36,484 nt of DNA from Candidatus Nitrospira nitrificans (GCF_001458775.1 NZ_CZPZ01000018.1:1-36484); one strand, 5' to 3'. Shown: positions 25,201 to 33,559, counted from the first letter of the stretch. The notes: generated by a model not told the origin, from the letters alone. Numbers and translations: made by a program.

Positions 25201-25463
25201 GGTCCACGACGATCAGCCGGTCGAGTTTTGAGGCGATGTCGTGGTCCTCCAAAACCGGAGCGCTGATCCAGAACACGATGAGAATGCTCGTGGACGGCAT
25301 CCGTGCCGGACGATTTTTCATTCTTCCGGACGGCTATTGCGAGGGATGTGACTTTCGCGTGGCGTGTCGGCGGGAACATGCGCCGACGTGGTGGAGGGCC
25401 CATCGCGCGGCCGAGCCGAAAACGTTGAAGATGCTTCGGGCGCAGAAGATTGCCGATGAGTAA
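22293..25463 (+). CDS. addB: AddB-like helicase-nuclease subunit
   Basis: 1056 residues. This is the AddB-type partner of a double-strand-break resection complex that prepares ends for RecA. The N terminus RIVTGRFHSTLESALVEH lies where the P-loop would be, but GxxxxGK(S/T) is absent. The helicase-like core is otherwise kept (VPSKPLADRLR, LNEKVFPRYIREDPFLRD, LFLSYQRADESGR). The nuclease domain is intact: YARCPFQYF (Cys760), VIDYKFK (Asp916, Lys918) and CEGCDFRVAC (Cys1016, 1019, 1025). These four cysteines are expected to hold a 4Fe-4S cluster. The start codon follows no strong ribosome site. The stop overlaps the addA start by 8 bp, so translation is coupled. Confidence 0.93.
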   Translation: MLRIVTGRFHSTLESALVEHLTRIKVADPLAPLAIFVPSKPLADRLRVLLTVEQRLSLLNLHVLTFHQLALRLAGEAPVDRPLPRVVDELFFEQLVRHIVRGKLSSQAPLQRIGQSFGTWGALWATIRDLKDADVDPVQALQGLHEGYFEEDDRAWLGALLALYAAVKEAGRALGVGTQDDLAESLTPFIPTASFLQPLREVCYYGFYDLTQVQLSLFEAISRAKDTTLFFPLEDDPAFGFARRFFDRYIQPLAMSDAATIRSDQESSTVPPGHVRLTIRSVIGVEEELAATCRTILDLAETNGYRFDEIGMTARTLDPYSLHIQSVFDRHRIPFRTTASRPLMQEPICKLVLQIVSLPLNDLYRASVLDVVTSPLYRTDLYDERSTSYRPEQWKLLVQALHITHGVEEWKRLERASQAALVLDGEESVVGSLAIAPGVISLLWQVVSQLTQDCGALPSRGTIGRMVAACRALIERRLRRPDAALSTTDDGPLARHAMTWDAIDRIWTTLMELELLNEEMTWAEFVELLSHAFERATIPLHDGSSQGVTVCDVMAARGVPFKVLFILGLNEKVFPRYIREDPFLRDRHRRVLDATLGFKIDEKLAAYREETLLFHLSCQAASQRLFLSYQRADESGRMLAASSYLGNARRRFGQDEQPIEMVPRRLTDRVSQRPTLKLFLPPAELTQWLAINGQDPADLVQALGRDAETLRHAAAALDRVEEDGAMLNLFDGITGTIEPHWARLLDRGLAPTPLERYARCPFQYFAADVLRLEPSRVVMSQEPDAALVGMLCHAALRRGYEQLVSAGWPTRQVAGEMVDQTIRRAAEQAAADLESQHQTGHYLLWELAKELIVTLMIAAVKADEEEQAEHPYEPIAFEVDGEGTIPGVLGEGLLKIRGRIDRLDRNRTSGALRVIDYKFKVGSAMKPEDRNLVQSAVRGYRLQPPLYGCLAVPGRSTPSQVQFLFLAPQWSTTISRSSFEAMSWSSKTGALIQNTMRMLVDGIRAGRFFILPDGYCEGCDFRVACRREHAPTWWRAHRAAEPKTLKMLRAQKIADE

Positions 25464-28400
25464 CGATCTTCCGATACCGGATCGCGCGGGGCGCGAGTCG
25501 GCTGAGACGACATTCGATCGCAACGTGGTCGTCGTGGCCGGGGCAGGGACCGGCAAGACGACCTTGCTCGTGAATCGTCTCGTGTATCTGCTGATGAAGG
25601 AGCCCGCTACGGTCTCGATCACGCAGGTCGTCGCCTTGACCTTCACCAACAAGGCGGCGACTGAAATGAAAGTGCGGCTGCGCGAGCGACTCATGGCGCT
25701 TGCTCACCCGGAGGCCGATCCGGCGCGATCGAGCGACGGAGGGGCTGTCGCGCGCGAAGATCTGCGGAAGCGCTACGGACTCAGCGCGGATGCCATAGCC
25801 GCCCGTGCCCAGGCAGCACTCAGCGATCTCGAAAAGGCCCAGATCGGCACCCTTCATAGCTTCGCCGCGCACCTGTTGCGACTCCATCCGCTGGAAAGCG
25901 GCGTCGATCCTGATTTCAAGGAAGACGACGGTTTACGATTCGAAGAACACTTCACTGCCGCGTGGGATTGCTGGCTCGACCGGGAATTGAGCCGAGCCGG
26001 ACAACAGCATTGCGTATGGCGATCGGTGTTGTCATCGACCACCCTCGAAACGGTCAGAACGTTGGCCCGGTCCTTGTGCAGCGAATTGATCGACCTCGAC
26101 GCCCTGCGACAACAACTCGCATCGACAACGGTGCCACCGGCCGTCTCGCGTTGGGTGCAACATATGGGAGATCGAGCGGAGCGACTCTTGAAGACCTACG
26201 ATCGACCCAAGCGCCGCAAGGCGGAGCACATGCTTGCCGCGACGGCGTCGTTGATGCGCCTCATAGGAGAAAAGGGGTTGTCGGGCCGGCAAGGCCTGGC
26301 CATGGAAGACGATGAATGGTTCGGCAAGGATCTCGGAAACGCCGTGGGTGGATGGGAGCAAGGCGACTTCAAAGAGGCCGCGTTGCTCATCCAGACGGCG
26401 CAACAGCTCCTGACGGTCGACCATGAATTCTTGAACCAGCTCTTGGGATTGCTCATTCCCCTGGTGCGGAACATCCGTGAGACCTTTGCGCGGCAAGGCT
26501 GGATTTCGTTCGATGGATTGCTGGCGCGGGCACGGACACTGCTTCTCGAACATCCGTCGGTTCGTGAACGGATCAAGCGGGACTATCGAGCTGTATTGGT
26601 CGATGAGTTTCAGGACACAGACCCGGTGCAGTACGAGATCATCCTTGCGGTCTCGGAGCGGCAGGGGCTTCAGGCGGCTCACTGGCACGAGATGGCGCTC
26701 GAACCAGGGAAACTGTTCATTGTGGGAGATCCGAAACAGTCGATCTATGCCTTTCGGCGAGCCGACATCGAAGCCTTCGACCGAGTCGTGGAAAAAGTCA
26801 CGGGTGATGGCGGAATAGCCTACACGTTGACGACGAACTTCCGGAGCGATGCGGCCGTGTTAGAGCCGGTGAATGAGATCTTTGATCGGTTGTTCGAACG
26901 GGAGCCGCTGGTCCAGCCGGCGAATGTTCGATTGGAGGTGCGACCTCACCGGCGTCAGGCGTCAATCGAACCGGGTGTTCGTCTCAGCGTGACGACGCCG
27001 AATAGCGCGGGGGAGACATTCGACGCAGCAGGGGCGACGAGAGCCGAGAGCGAAGCGCTGGCTCACTGGCTGAACGACGAGGTCCTGAGTCGCCCGTCCG
27101 TGAAACCGGGCCACATCGCGTTGCTGTTCAGAAAGCTCACACAAGCCGATGCGTATCTCGATGCCTTGCGCCGACATGACATTCCCTACGTCATCGAGGG
27201 GGAAAAGCATTTCTATCGTCGCCAGGAGGTCATCGACCTCGTCAATCTGCTGCGGGTCTTGGATCATCCTCATGACGAAATCGCGTTGGCCGGTCTCCTT
27301 CGGTCACCACTTGGAGGGCTGACGGATCGGGAGCTCTATGAGCTCAAGCAGGCGGGGCATTTCAATTATCTCTATGCCGTGAGTCTCGGATCGTGGTCTC
27401 ATGTCCGCGCCGCCGCTGTTCGGAGACTGTACGAACATCTAGCGTGGCTCCATCGGGCGATCCCGGTGCTGACAGTGGCTGAGGCCCTTGCGCTGATGTT
27501 CGACCGTTTGCCGATTCTCGACGTGGCGGCTGCCTCGCTCCATGGCGAGCAGGCCGTGGCCAACCTCATGAAGGTCAAACAGACGGCTGCCTCATTAGGT
27601 GATCGGCCACACATGACCTTGAGTGGATTTGTGGAGCTCATGATTGCCCGCCTTGACGAGCAACCGGACGAATCGGAAAGTCCTCTCGCCGAGGAGTCGC
27701 TCGAAGCGGTGCATGTGTTGACGATTCATAAGGCCAAGGGGTTGGAATTTCCCATTGTCGTGTTGCCGGGTCTTCACCAAGGGAGCGGACGCGGGCGGGA
27801 ACGAAGCGCGCCGCAGGTTTCCTATGATTGGTCAAGCGGCATCTATGGTCTGTCCCTCGACCGTCATCGGTCTCTCGGTTCGCTGCTGGTCCAACACAAA
27901 CTTCGGCTGCGAGAAGAGGCGGAGCGGCGACGGGTGCTCTATGTGGGGATGACCAGGGCCAAAGAGTTGTTGCTGTTGTCAGGGGGGATCACCGGCCGCT
28001 CACTCGGTGAAACGGTCTTCGACCTTCTGCAGAACATCGGCACGGGGGAGATCGGAACGGCCTCGACGGAGGCTTTGACGATCGGAGTCAGCGCGATTCC
28101 CCATCGAGTGGTCCGGGCATCGGAACGGAGGCAGCCCCGCCGATGGTCGGATAAGGCGGCCAGTGAAGCATTGATCAATCCACACGAGATTGCTGAGCGG
28201 TGGGAGATCAGGACTGCTCGATGGACCGCGGTTCGCGAGACCTCCTATCATCTGACGCCGACGACGCTGGGAAAACGATCGGCGCTGGTTGTGCGTGAGA
28301 CGATTCCGGCTCGACGGGATGCGGCGGTTGGCCGGTTGGCTGGTGTGGTAACGCACCGTGTGCTCGAGCGATGGAACTTTTCGCAGGACCCTTCAGGATT

Positions 28401-28812
28401 ATGTGATCAGGCGGTCTTAGCCGTCCAGGCGGTTCTTGGGCCGGACGACCAGCCCCATGCCGACGCGGTCGCCGAATCCGTGCACGATCTTCTTGCGATG
28501 TTCGGCCGATCGGAAGTCTATGAACGTCTCCGGTCGTCTCAAATCCTTGGCCGAGAAATCCCCTTCGTCATGCCGTGGGGTGACCGGCAGGTCATGGAAG
28601 GAGTGATCGACCTCCTCTACCGGCTTGATGGAGAGCTGTGGGTCGCCGACTATAAGACGGATGCGATATCGGCCGATCAGGCAGCCGCGCGGGCCGAGCA
28701 GTACAGAACACAGAGTGAAATCTATAAGTTTGCGATCAGACAGAGTCTCGCGTGCGACTCGGTTCGGTTTCACTGTCTGTTTCTGCGATGTGCAACGGCA
28801 GTAGAATTATAA
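25456..28812 (+). CDS. addA: AddA-like UvrD-family helicase-nuclease subunit
   Basis: 1118 residues. The motor and second nuclease of the AddAB complex for recombination repair. SF1A motifs are present: VVVVAGAGTGKTTLL (Walker A), VVALTFTNKAATEMKVRL (Ia), LVDEFQDTDP (Asp383, Glu384), FIVGDPKQSIYAFRRAD (III), TTNFRS (IV), LTIHKAKGLEFPIVVLP (V) and LYVGMTRAKELLLLSGG (VI). The C-terminal RecB-like nuclease shows WVADYKTDA (Asp1065, Lys1067). The ATG at 25456 overlaps the end of addB. The full length and intact motifs suggest this subunit drives translocation while AddB lacks a P-loop. Confidence 0.95.
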   Translation: MSNDLPIPDRAGRESAETTFDRNVVVVAGAGTGKTTLLVNRLVYLLMKEPATVSITQVVALTFTNKAATEMKVRLRERLMALAHPEADPARSSDGGAVAREDLRKRYGLSADAIAARAQAALSDLEKAQIGTLHSFAAHLLRLHPLESGVDPDFKEDDGLRFEEHFTAAWDCWLDRELSRAGQQHCVWRSVLSSTTLETVRTLARSLCSELIDLDALRQQLASTTVPPAVSRWVQHMGDRAERLLKTYDRPKRRKAEHMLAATASLMRLIGEKGLSGRQGLAMEDDEWFGKDLGNAVGGWEQGDFKEAALLIQTAQQLLTVDHEFLNQLLGLLIPLVRNIRETFARQGWISFDGLLARARTLLLEHPSVRERIKRDYRAVLVDEFQDTDPVQYEIILAVSERQGLQAAHWHEMALEPGKLFIVGDPKQSIYAFRRADIEAFDRVVEKVTGDGGIAYTLTTNFRSDAAVLEPVNEIFDRLFEREPLVQPANVRLEVRPHRRQASIEPGVRLSVTTPNSAGETFDAAGATRAESEALAHWLNDEVLSRPSVKPGHIALLFRKLTQADAYLDALRRHDIPYVIEGEKHFYRRQEVIDLVNLLRVLDHPHDEIALAGLLRSPLGGLTDRELYELKQAGHFNYLYAVSLGSWSHVRAAAVRRLYEHLAWLHRAIPVLTVAEALALMFDRLPILDVAAASLHGEQAVANLMKVKQTAASLGDRPHMTLSGFVELMIARLDEQPDESESPLAEESLEAVHVLTIHKAKGLEFPIVVLPGLHQGSGRGRERSAPQVSYDWSSGIYGLSLDRHRSLGSLLVQHKLRLREEAERRRVLYVGMTRAKELLLLSGGITGRSLGETVFDLLQNIGTGEIGTASTEALTIGVSAIPHRVVRASERRQPRRWSDKAASEALINPHEIAERWEIRTARWTAVRETSYHLTPTTLGKRSALVVRETIPARRDAAVGRLAGVVTHRVLERWNFSQDPSGLCDQAVLAVQAVLGPDDQPHADAVAESVHDLLAMFGRSEVYERLRSSQILGREIPFVMPWGDRQVMEGVIDLLYRLDGELWVADYKTDAISADQAAARAEQYRTQSEIYKFAIRQSLACDSVRFHCLFLRCATAVEL

Positions 28813-28823
28813 GGGTAGGGATA

Positions 28824-29207
28824 ATGGAAATGGCCAGTCGTGACCATGTCTCATTTGAGGATTTTGAAAAGCTGGTTCAGCAGGCGATCGCGGACCTGCC
28901 TCTTCCCTACACGAAACTCATGGAGTCCATTGCCGTGGTGGTGGAAGAAGAACCGCCGCAAGAGGTGCTCGAAGATCTTGAGCTGGACAGTGAAGACGAT
29001 TTGCTTGGGCTGTACCAAGGTCGGTCACTTGCGGCTGAGTCGTTCTTTGGGCCTGGAGGGGAGCAGCCGCCTCGCATTTCCATCTATCGCGGACCGATCC
29101 TTCGCTGTTGTGAGAGTCCTGAGGAAGTGATGCAGGAAGTGCGTGATACCGTTGTCCATGAATTGGGCCACCATGTGGGCCTGGATGATGATGAGATGCC
29201 GTACTGA
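28824..29207 (+). CDS. Small zincin-like metallopeptidase (Zincin_1)
   Basis: 127 residues. A single-domain metallopeptidase-like protein with the zinc signature VVHELGHHVGLDDDEM (HELGH, His112, Glu113, His116) and a third Asp-rich ligand region. N-terminal helices (FEDFEKLVQQAIADLPLPYTKLM) are typical of the PF06262-type minimal zincin. The ATG at 28824 lies 11 bp after the addA stop with AGGGATA just upstream; the open frame further upstream only overlaps addA. It may be cotranscribed with addAB. A physiological substrate is not known for the family. Confidence 0.88.
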   Translation: MEMASRDHVSFEDFEKLVQQAIADLPLPYTKLMESIAVVVEEEPPQEVLEDLELDSEDDLLGLYQGRSLAAESFFGPGGEQPPRISIYRGPILRCCESPEEVMQEVRDTVVHELGHHVGLDDDEMPY

Positions 29208-29296
29208 GGATGCGGTACGAACTCTCCGGCGTCCTTCTCACTCCGCTCACTGCCTCAACGCGTCAACCGTGCACGATTCGGCCGTGTGCCCGGCAC

Positions 29297-30118
29297 TCAG
29301 AACTTTCCGGCGTGCGCAGCCCTCTGCCTCGCCCGCTGGTAGCCCAGGACGAGCATGATGAGTCCGATCGCCACCATCGGAATGGAAAGAATCTGGCCCA
29401 TGGTGATCGATCCTAAGATAAACCCTAGGTGCTGATCCGGTTCACGGAAGAGTTCGACGATGAGTCGGCTGATACCGTATCCGGTGATGAAGGTCCAGAA
29501 GATCGTCCCAGGCGGGGTCGCTCGCCGATCAATCAACCACAACACCGTAAACAGTGTCAGCCCTTCCAGCGTTGCCTCGTACAATTGCGAAGGATGGCGG
29601 CAGACAGGACCCCCTGCCGGGAAAACCATGCACCAGTCCACGTCCGTCGATCGACCATACAGTTCACCGTTGATAAAGTTGCCTATCCGGCCAAATCCCA
29701 ATCCAATCGGCGTGACGGCCGTCGCTAAGTCCGCAACGGTATAGGTCGGAATGCCCTGCCGCTTGCTGAACCAGATCAGTGCGATAGCGGTCCCGATGAG
29801 GCCGCCGTGGAAGGACATGCCCCCTTCCCAGACCGCCAGAAGTTTCAGCGGGTTTTGGCTGTAGTACGAAAAGTTGTAAAAGAGCGTGTACCCGATCCGT
29901 CCACCGAGAAATACACCGAAGGCCGCATAGACGACCATGTCATAGATCTGGTCTTTCCTGATCATCAACCCTTTTTGGGCGACTTTATGTTGAATAAGGA
30001 AGTACGCCACGGTCAGGCCGATCAGGTACATCAGTCCGTACCAGCGGAGCTGGATGGGGCCGAGCGCCACAAGGACTGGGTCGATATTGGGGTAGGGGAT
30101 GGCGGCTGGGAGGGGCAT
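29297..30118 (-). CDS. lgt: Prolipoprotein diacylglyceryl transferase
   Basis: 273 residues, seven hydrophobic segments. Lgt moves the diacylglyceryl group from phosphatidylglycerol to the lipobox cysteine of prolipoproteins in the inner membrane. The signature LGFGRIGNFINGELYGR is present, as are YGLMYLIG near the N terminus, MSFHGGLIG in the middle and FIIGYGISRL-like FITGYGISRLIVELFREPD at the end. It converges with the zincin gene. It supplies the lipid anchor for lipoproteins such as the solute-binding protein at 31658. The ribosome site is weak (GGAAG). Confidence 0.96.
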   Translation of the reverse strand: MPLPAAIPYPNIDPVLVALGPIQLRWYGLMYLIGLTVAYFLIQHKVAQKGLMIRKDQIYDMVVYAAFGVFLGGRIGYTLFYNFSYYSQNPLKLLAVWEGGMSFHGGLIGTAIALIWFSKRQGIPTYTVADLATAVTPIGLGFGRIGNFINGELYGRSTDVDWCMVFPAGGPVCRHPSQLYEATLEGLTLFTVLWLIDRRATPPGTIFWTFITGYGISRLIVELFREPDQHLGFILGSITMGQILSIPMVAIGLIMLVLGYQRARQRAAHAGKF

Positions 30119-30475
30119 TACGGTGCTTCCAGAATAGTCCTTTGTGCGGCGGCGCTCCTATCACGAGAGGAACACGAATCTTGGATCATCTGCGGCACCC
30201 TTTGCGTCGCGCGGCAAAACTTGCCGGTGGATCATACGGGGCCTTACGTATCAATGCAAGCGCGACAAAGATTAGAAACAGCTAAAGTTTATAGCCGTCA
30301 AATCGGCTTCCATAGCTGATTTGCACGCATGCGAAGATCTCAAGTGTTGGTTTTCTGAAACGACTGTGTCCCGGCCTGTCGAGAAAAAGAGACCCAAAAT
30401 TAGTCACTCCTCATTGCCAAAAAACGCTTCCTGCGATTTCTCAGGGGAATCGTCTCTTTTACGCCTATTCAGGTC
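30119..30475. other. Intergenic region between lgt and the sigma-54 promoter
   Basis: No gene seen on either strand; the open frames are short and without features. It probably contains the lgt promoter and any upstream activator sites for the sigma-54 promoter at 30476, but no clear activator palindrome was found. Confidence 0.45.
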
Positions 30476-30492
30476 CTGGCACAGAGCATGCT
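30476..30492 (+). promoter_or_regulatory. Sigma-54 (RpoN) promoter upstream of ytxH-like gene
   Basis: CTGGCACAGAGCATGCT fits the -24/-12 pattern: TGGCAC, then GC with GG-N10-GC spacing. It lies about 70 bp ahead of the YtxH-family start. Two positions depart from the TGGCACG-N4-TTGC consensus. Confidence 0.7.
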
Positions 30493-30560
30493 GAAGGATC
30501 GTGGCATAGAAGAGTTTTTAAAGGATCTTCCGGCTCATTTACCACATGAGGAGGTTCACC

Positions 30561-30830
30561 ATGTCGGAGCAGGGGAATCAGGTCGCCAAGGCAGCAGCAT
30601 TCATCGCCGGTGGGGCGGTCATCGGAGCGGGACTCGGGCTCCTGTTCGCTCCACAGACCGGCGTGGAAACTCGTCGAAGCATCGGCCGGTATGCCCGCAA
30701 GGCGCAGGTGCAGACCAGCCGATGGGGCCGGGCCGTCAAGTCCGGGGTGGAGGAAGTGCTGGACCGGAAATCGGCAAAAGGCAAGAGCTCTGAGGAGTCG
30801 AGGCCTCAATTGACCGCGGTCATGAACTAA
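30561..30830 (+). CDS. YtxH-domain small membrane protein
   Basis: 89 residues. One N-terminal transmembrane helix with small-residue packing (AAAFIAGGAVIGAGLGLLFAPQTG) is followed by VETRRSIGRYARKAQ and a basic helical tail, the layout of YtxH-like proteins linked to envelope or general stress. GAGGAGG sits 7 bp before ATG 30561; the earlier ATG at 30546 overlaps that ribosome site and is rejected. The sigma-54 promoter ahead means expression needs an enhancer-binding activator, perhaps responding to nitrogen or envelope signals. Confidence 0.88.
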   Translation: MSEQGNQVAKAAAFIAGGAVIGAGLGLLFAPQTGVETRRSIGRYARKAQVQTSRWGRAVKSGVEEVLDRKSAKGKSSEESRPQLTAVMN

Positions 30831-30843
30831 GCTTCTCGACGAT

Positions 30844-30903
30844 CATCGGTAGCGGATCACCCCGTCGCTCTCCTCCGTCGGCACGGGCTGACTGCTACCG
30901 ATG
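30844..30903. terminator. Long inverted repeat between convergent genes
   Basis: CATCGGTAGC (30844-30853) and GCTACCGATG (30894-30903) form a perfect 10-bp stem with an inner CCCGT/ACGGG stem. It lies between the ytxH-like gene and the leftward haem-protein gene, and its right arm overlaps the latter's last codons and stop. Probably a bidirectional terminator, though T runs are lacking. Confidence 0.45.
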
Positions 30904-31641
30904 GTCCGAGGGGATTTGAATACTGATGGCCCCAGCCAGTTCTCCCACCTGAGCGCCTTCTCGCGGATAGCCTGAAATATCGAGGATCCCTTTGGGGTTT
31001 CCATGGCAGGCGAGACAATCCTCCGTGTAATAGATCGGCATCACTGTTCTGAGTAACCTTCCGCCGTCGATCCATTCGACGACCGGAGTAGTCGAGGCCG
31101 GTAGAGTCGCAAGCCGCGCCAGTATCATTTCCTCGTACGTATCCGGACTATTCTTCAAGTTTCTCGGGTTGAGGGTCGTCTGCTTGATCGTCACGCGTGA
31201 TCGATTGGAAAACTTCCGTGCCGCCTGGCTGCCGAACGTCGCCGGGATAAAATTCTTATATCCGATCCCGCGCTGGTTGATCACGAACTGTGCGTCCCGG
31301 ACCACCTCTTTGCTCGCGAGGATCAGCGCGGCCAAGAGCTCTTTGGCAAGAGCAGGTAAAGATGAGGGAGGGTGTTTCAAATCAATCCCGGTCTGATGAA
31401 AAAATTCGTCCAGCATAAGCCGTTCAAAGACCTCGGGCGTGAATCCCTTATCGCCTTGGGCCGGATCGTTGATCAATGATTGATTCCGTTCGACGACGAC
31501 ACGCCCTGCATTGAGCAGAGTTGTCAGGAGCTGCGCGGTCTGTTCGATCTCCTTGTGCGAGTCCTGTGTCCAACCGATCTGGGGACATAGAAGCGACAAG
31601 ATCAAACCAACGGGTAGTAATACTTTCGACGGGACGATCAT
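30895..31641 (-). CDS. DUF3365 (Tll0287-like) c-type haem protein
   Basis: 248 residues. Signal peptide (VLLPVGLILSLLCPQIGWTQ) then a DUF3365 domain, a PAS-like periplasmic fold that carries one c-type haem. The haem site CLACH is at 209-213, followed by GNPKGILDISGYPREGAQVGELAGAI, which is the family's usual ending. Such domains act as redox or ligand sensors or simple electron carriers. ATG 31641 is supported by GAGGTG. Sixteen bases separate it from the solute-binding gene upstream, so they form one unit. Confidence 0.9.
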   Translation of the reverse strand: MIVPSKVLLPVGLILSLLCPQIGWTQDSHKEIEQTAQLLTTLLNAGRVVVERNQSLINDPAQGDKGFTPEVFERLMLDEFFHQTGIDLKHPPSSLPALAKELLAALILASKEVVRDAQFVINQRGIGYKNFIPATFGSQAARKFSNRSRVTIKQTTLNPRNLKNSPDTYEEMILARLATLPASTTPVVEWIDGGRLLRTVMPIYYTEDCLACHGNPKGILDISGYPREGAQVGELAGAISIQIPSDHR

Positions 31642-31657
31642 GAACACCTCTGCCTTC

Positions 31658-32686
31658 TCATTGCTTCTCCGCAGGACGGCACTGGCCTTGATCATAATGG
31701 TCGGGAACTTGTGTGACCTCAAGCGGCAACCCTTCCGTTGTCGCCCGCCGGGTGGGCGCATACTCCATCTCGATCCATCGGGTTCGCATCTGTTTCAACC
31801 GTCCCGATTCTTCCAAACGAAAGAGCAAGTTGTTCAAAAACCATTGTAAGCGCCTATGCTCTTCGCTTGTCACGATGGAAAGGTCCTCATGAGTCAGAAT
31901 CAAGGGAGTCCCGTTGGGGCGTGACACGAGCCGCCAATTCTGCCAGACCCGTTTCGTGACATATTCGAGGATGGAATGGTTGGTCAGGATGACATCGATC
32001 GCCGGGTCCTTTGTTTCGATCGAGGCGGGAAGCGAATCGCAGATGACCATGCGGATCCGCGCGAGGTTGGCTTCGGCATAGAGGTGAGAGGATCTTCCCT
32101 TCTGAACCGCCACGGTCAAGCCGGCAAAGCTTTCCTGGACGGCTGCAAGCGTATCATTCCCGTTGTGTTTTTGAAATTGTGCTCGCACGCGTTCCGTCAC
32201 TTCAGGCTTTTGGATGATGGCGGCGATCCCGTCGTCACGGAAATATGGAGCGGAGAACCACAGGCCCGTCGGCCTCGTGCCGGGAACGGTGCCGCTGACG
32301 GAGGAGACAAAGAGATCGAGCTGGCCTTCATTCATCTTGATGAACAGATCAGGGAAGCGAGTGACGTGCAGGGTTGGAACGACGGGGGTCGGTCCGCCGC
32401 AGTAGGACGTGAGCGCGTCGGCGACCTCCCGAATCAACTCGATATCCAAACCCGTGACCCGAATGCCTTCGTCGGTATACATGGCGGAAAAAACGAACGG
32501 ACGAAACGGCTCAACCGAAATCCCGACGCGCAATCGCCCCCGCGCGCAGATCGTAGACAGCTCATCACGGGTCAGCGGATGGACGAGCTCAACGGCGTCA
32601 TACACAAGCCCGCATCCTTGCAGAAGAATGCCCAGCGTCGTCAGGATAAGCGAACCAAGGAATCTTTTGATGGCGCAAAGGCGCAC
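31658..32686 (-). CDS. Family-3 solute-binding lipoprotein
   Basis: 342 residues from a GTG at 32686. It starts with a lipoprotein signal (LILTTLGILLQGC) followed by a family-3 extracellular solute-binding fold: GRLRVGISVEPFRPFVFS, GLDIELIREVADALT, LDLFVSSVSGT, APYFRDDGIAAII, LTVAVQKGRS, DVILTNHSILEYV, WFLNNLLFRLEESGRLKQMRTRWI. It binds a small organic ligand, classically an amino acid, at the membrane face. No permease or ATPase gene is near, so it may serve sensing rather than uptake. GGAGG nine bases before the GTG decides the start. It sits between a barrel protein and the haem protein. Confidence 0.88.
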   Translation of the reverse strand: MRLCAIKRFLGSLILTTLGILLQGCGLVYDAVELVHPLTRDELSTICARGRLRVGISVEPFRPFVFSAMYTDEGIRVTGLDIELIREVADALTSYCGGPTPVVPTLHVTRFPDLFIKMNEGQLDLFVSSVSGTVPGTRPTGLWFSAPYFRDDGIAAIIQKPEVTERVRAQFQKHNGNDTLAAVQESFAGLTVAVQKGRSSHLYAEANLARIRMVICDSLPASIETKDPAIDVILTNHSILEYVTKRVWQNWRLVSRPNGTPLILTHEDLSIVTSEEHRRLQWFLNNLLFRLEESGRLKQMRTRWIEMEYAPTRRATTEGLPLEVTQVPDHYDQGQCRPAEKQ

Positions 32687-32736
32687 GTCCCATATCCTCC
32701 ACGTCTTGGCATGTCTAAAGATAAAGAGCCATCGGC

Positions 32737-33399
32737 TTAAAACCGAACGCCGATGGTGAAGAGCCATTGTCGTGACAAGTCGGACTTGCCCTGGAAATCA
32801 ATTTCGAATCGTGTGTATTGAAGTCCCATATCGACGGAAAACCCCTGGGCAACAGGAAATCGTACGCCGATTTGACCTCCATATAGGTAGCCTGGTGAAA
32901 GTGCTCCTCTCCCCGGCAGGGTTCCTCCCAGCATCGCTCCGACATAAGGTACCGCCCGGTGCTCAAGTGGTCCGAAAAGAACGTGTCGCAGGAGGCGACT
33001 GAGTGGTTTGCCACTGGGGAAATCCAACAAATCGATGAAATTATTCCAACGGGGATTCGCATACAACGAATGTTGATCGGTGATAAAGGACGGCGTATGG
33101 TGACTGTAATATTGGTAGATGCCTCTCAATTCAAGGGGGCCATAGCGAAGGGCAGTGATTCCAGCTTGAACGGCGATGATTCTGCGAGTGGGCGCGAAGC
33201 TGCGATCGTTGAATGACACGTCGAAACTGAACGGACGAAGCGGGAGGATATCGAGTACCGCTTCTTGGGCAGCCACTCCGGTTGGCAGTGCCATCGTGAG
33301 TACCAAAACCCCAATGAAGCAACCGGAAGCGTGTGTTCTCAGCTGATTACCTCGCCACATGACTATTGCGTCACCGATACCCAGTCGTTTTTTCTTCAT
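32737..33399 (-). CDS. Outer-membrane beta-barrel protein, lipid-A-deacylase-like
   Basis: 220 residues. After a signal (FIGVLVLTMALPTGVAAQ) the chain alternates in short beta stretches and ends in Phe (LFTIGVRF), as Bam-inserted barrels do. Features include RIIAVQAGITALRYGPLELRGIYQYY, PYVGAMLGGTLPGRG, GYLYGGQIGVRFPVAQGFSVDMGLQYTRFE. The size and pattern recall PagL/acyloxyacyl-hydrolase-type small barrels, but the His-Ser catalytic pair was not confirmed. It is the first gene of a leftward unit with the solute-binding and haem proteins. ATG 33399 is favoured over TTG 33411. Confidence 0.72.
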   Translation of the reverse strand: MKKKRLGIGDAIVMWRGNQLRTHASGCFIGVLVLTMALPTGVAAQEAVLDILPLRPFSFDVSFNDRSFAPTRRIIAVQAGITALRYGPLELRGIYQYYSHHTPSFITDQHSLYANPRWNNFIDLLDFPSGKPLSRLLRHVLFGPLEHRAVPYVGAMLGGTLPGRGALSPGYLYGGQIGVRFPVAQGFSVDMGLQYTRFEIDFQGKSDLSRQWLFTIGVRF

Positions 33400-33559
33400 A
33401 TTGTAGCTCAACGAGACGGGTAATTTCTGGAAGATTCTTCTGGAAGATTGGCTGAAGCTAGCGCGTGCGGAGGCTTGCGCGCTTGGGGTGCAGTTATGTT
33501 CGGTAAGGCAAGAGAAAAGTGGCTGTGAGCCATGTGCGCTATGTTAAAATCCGCCTCGC

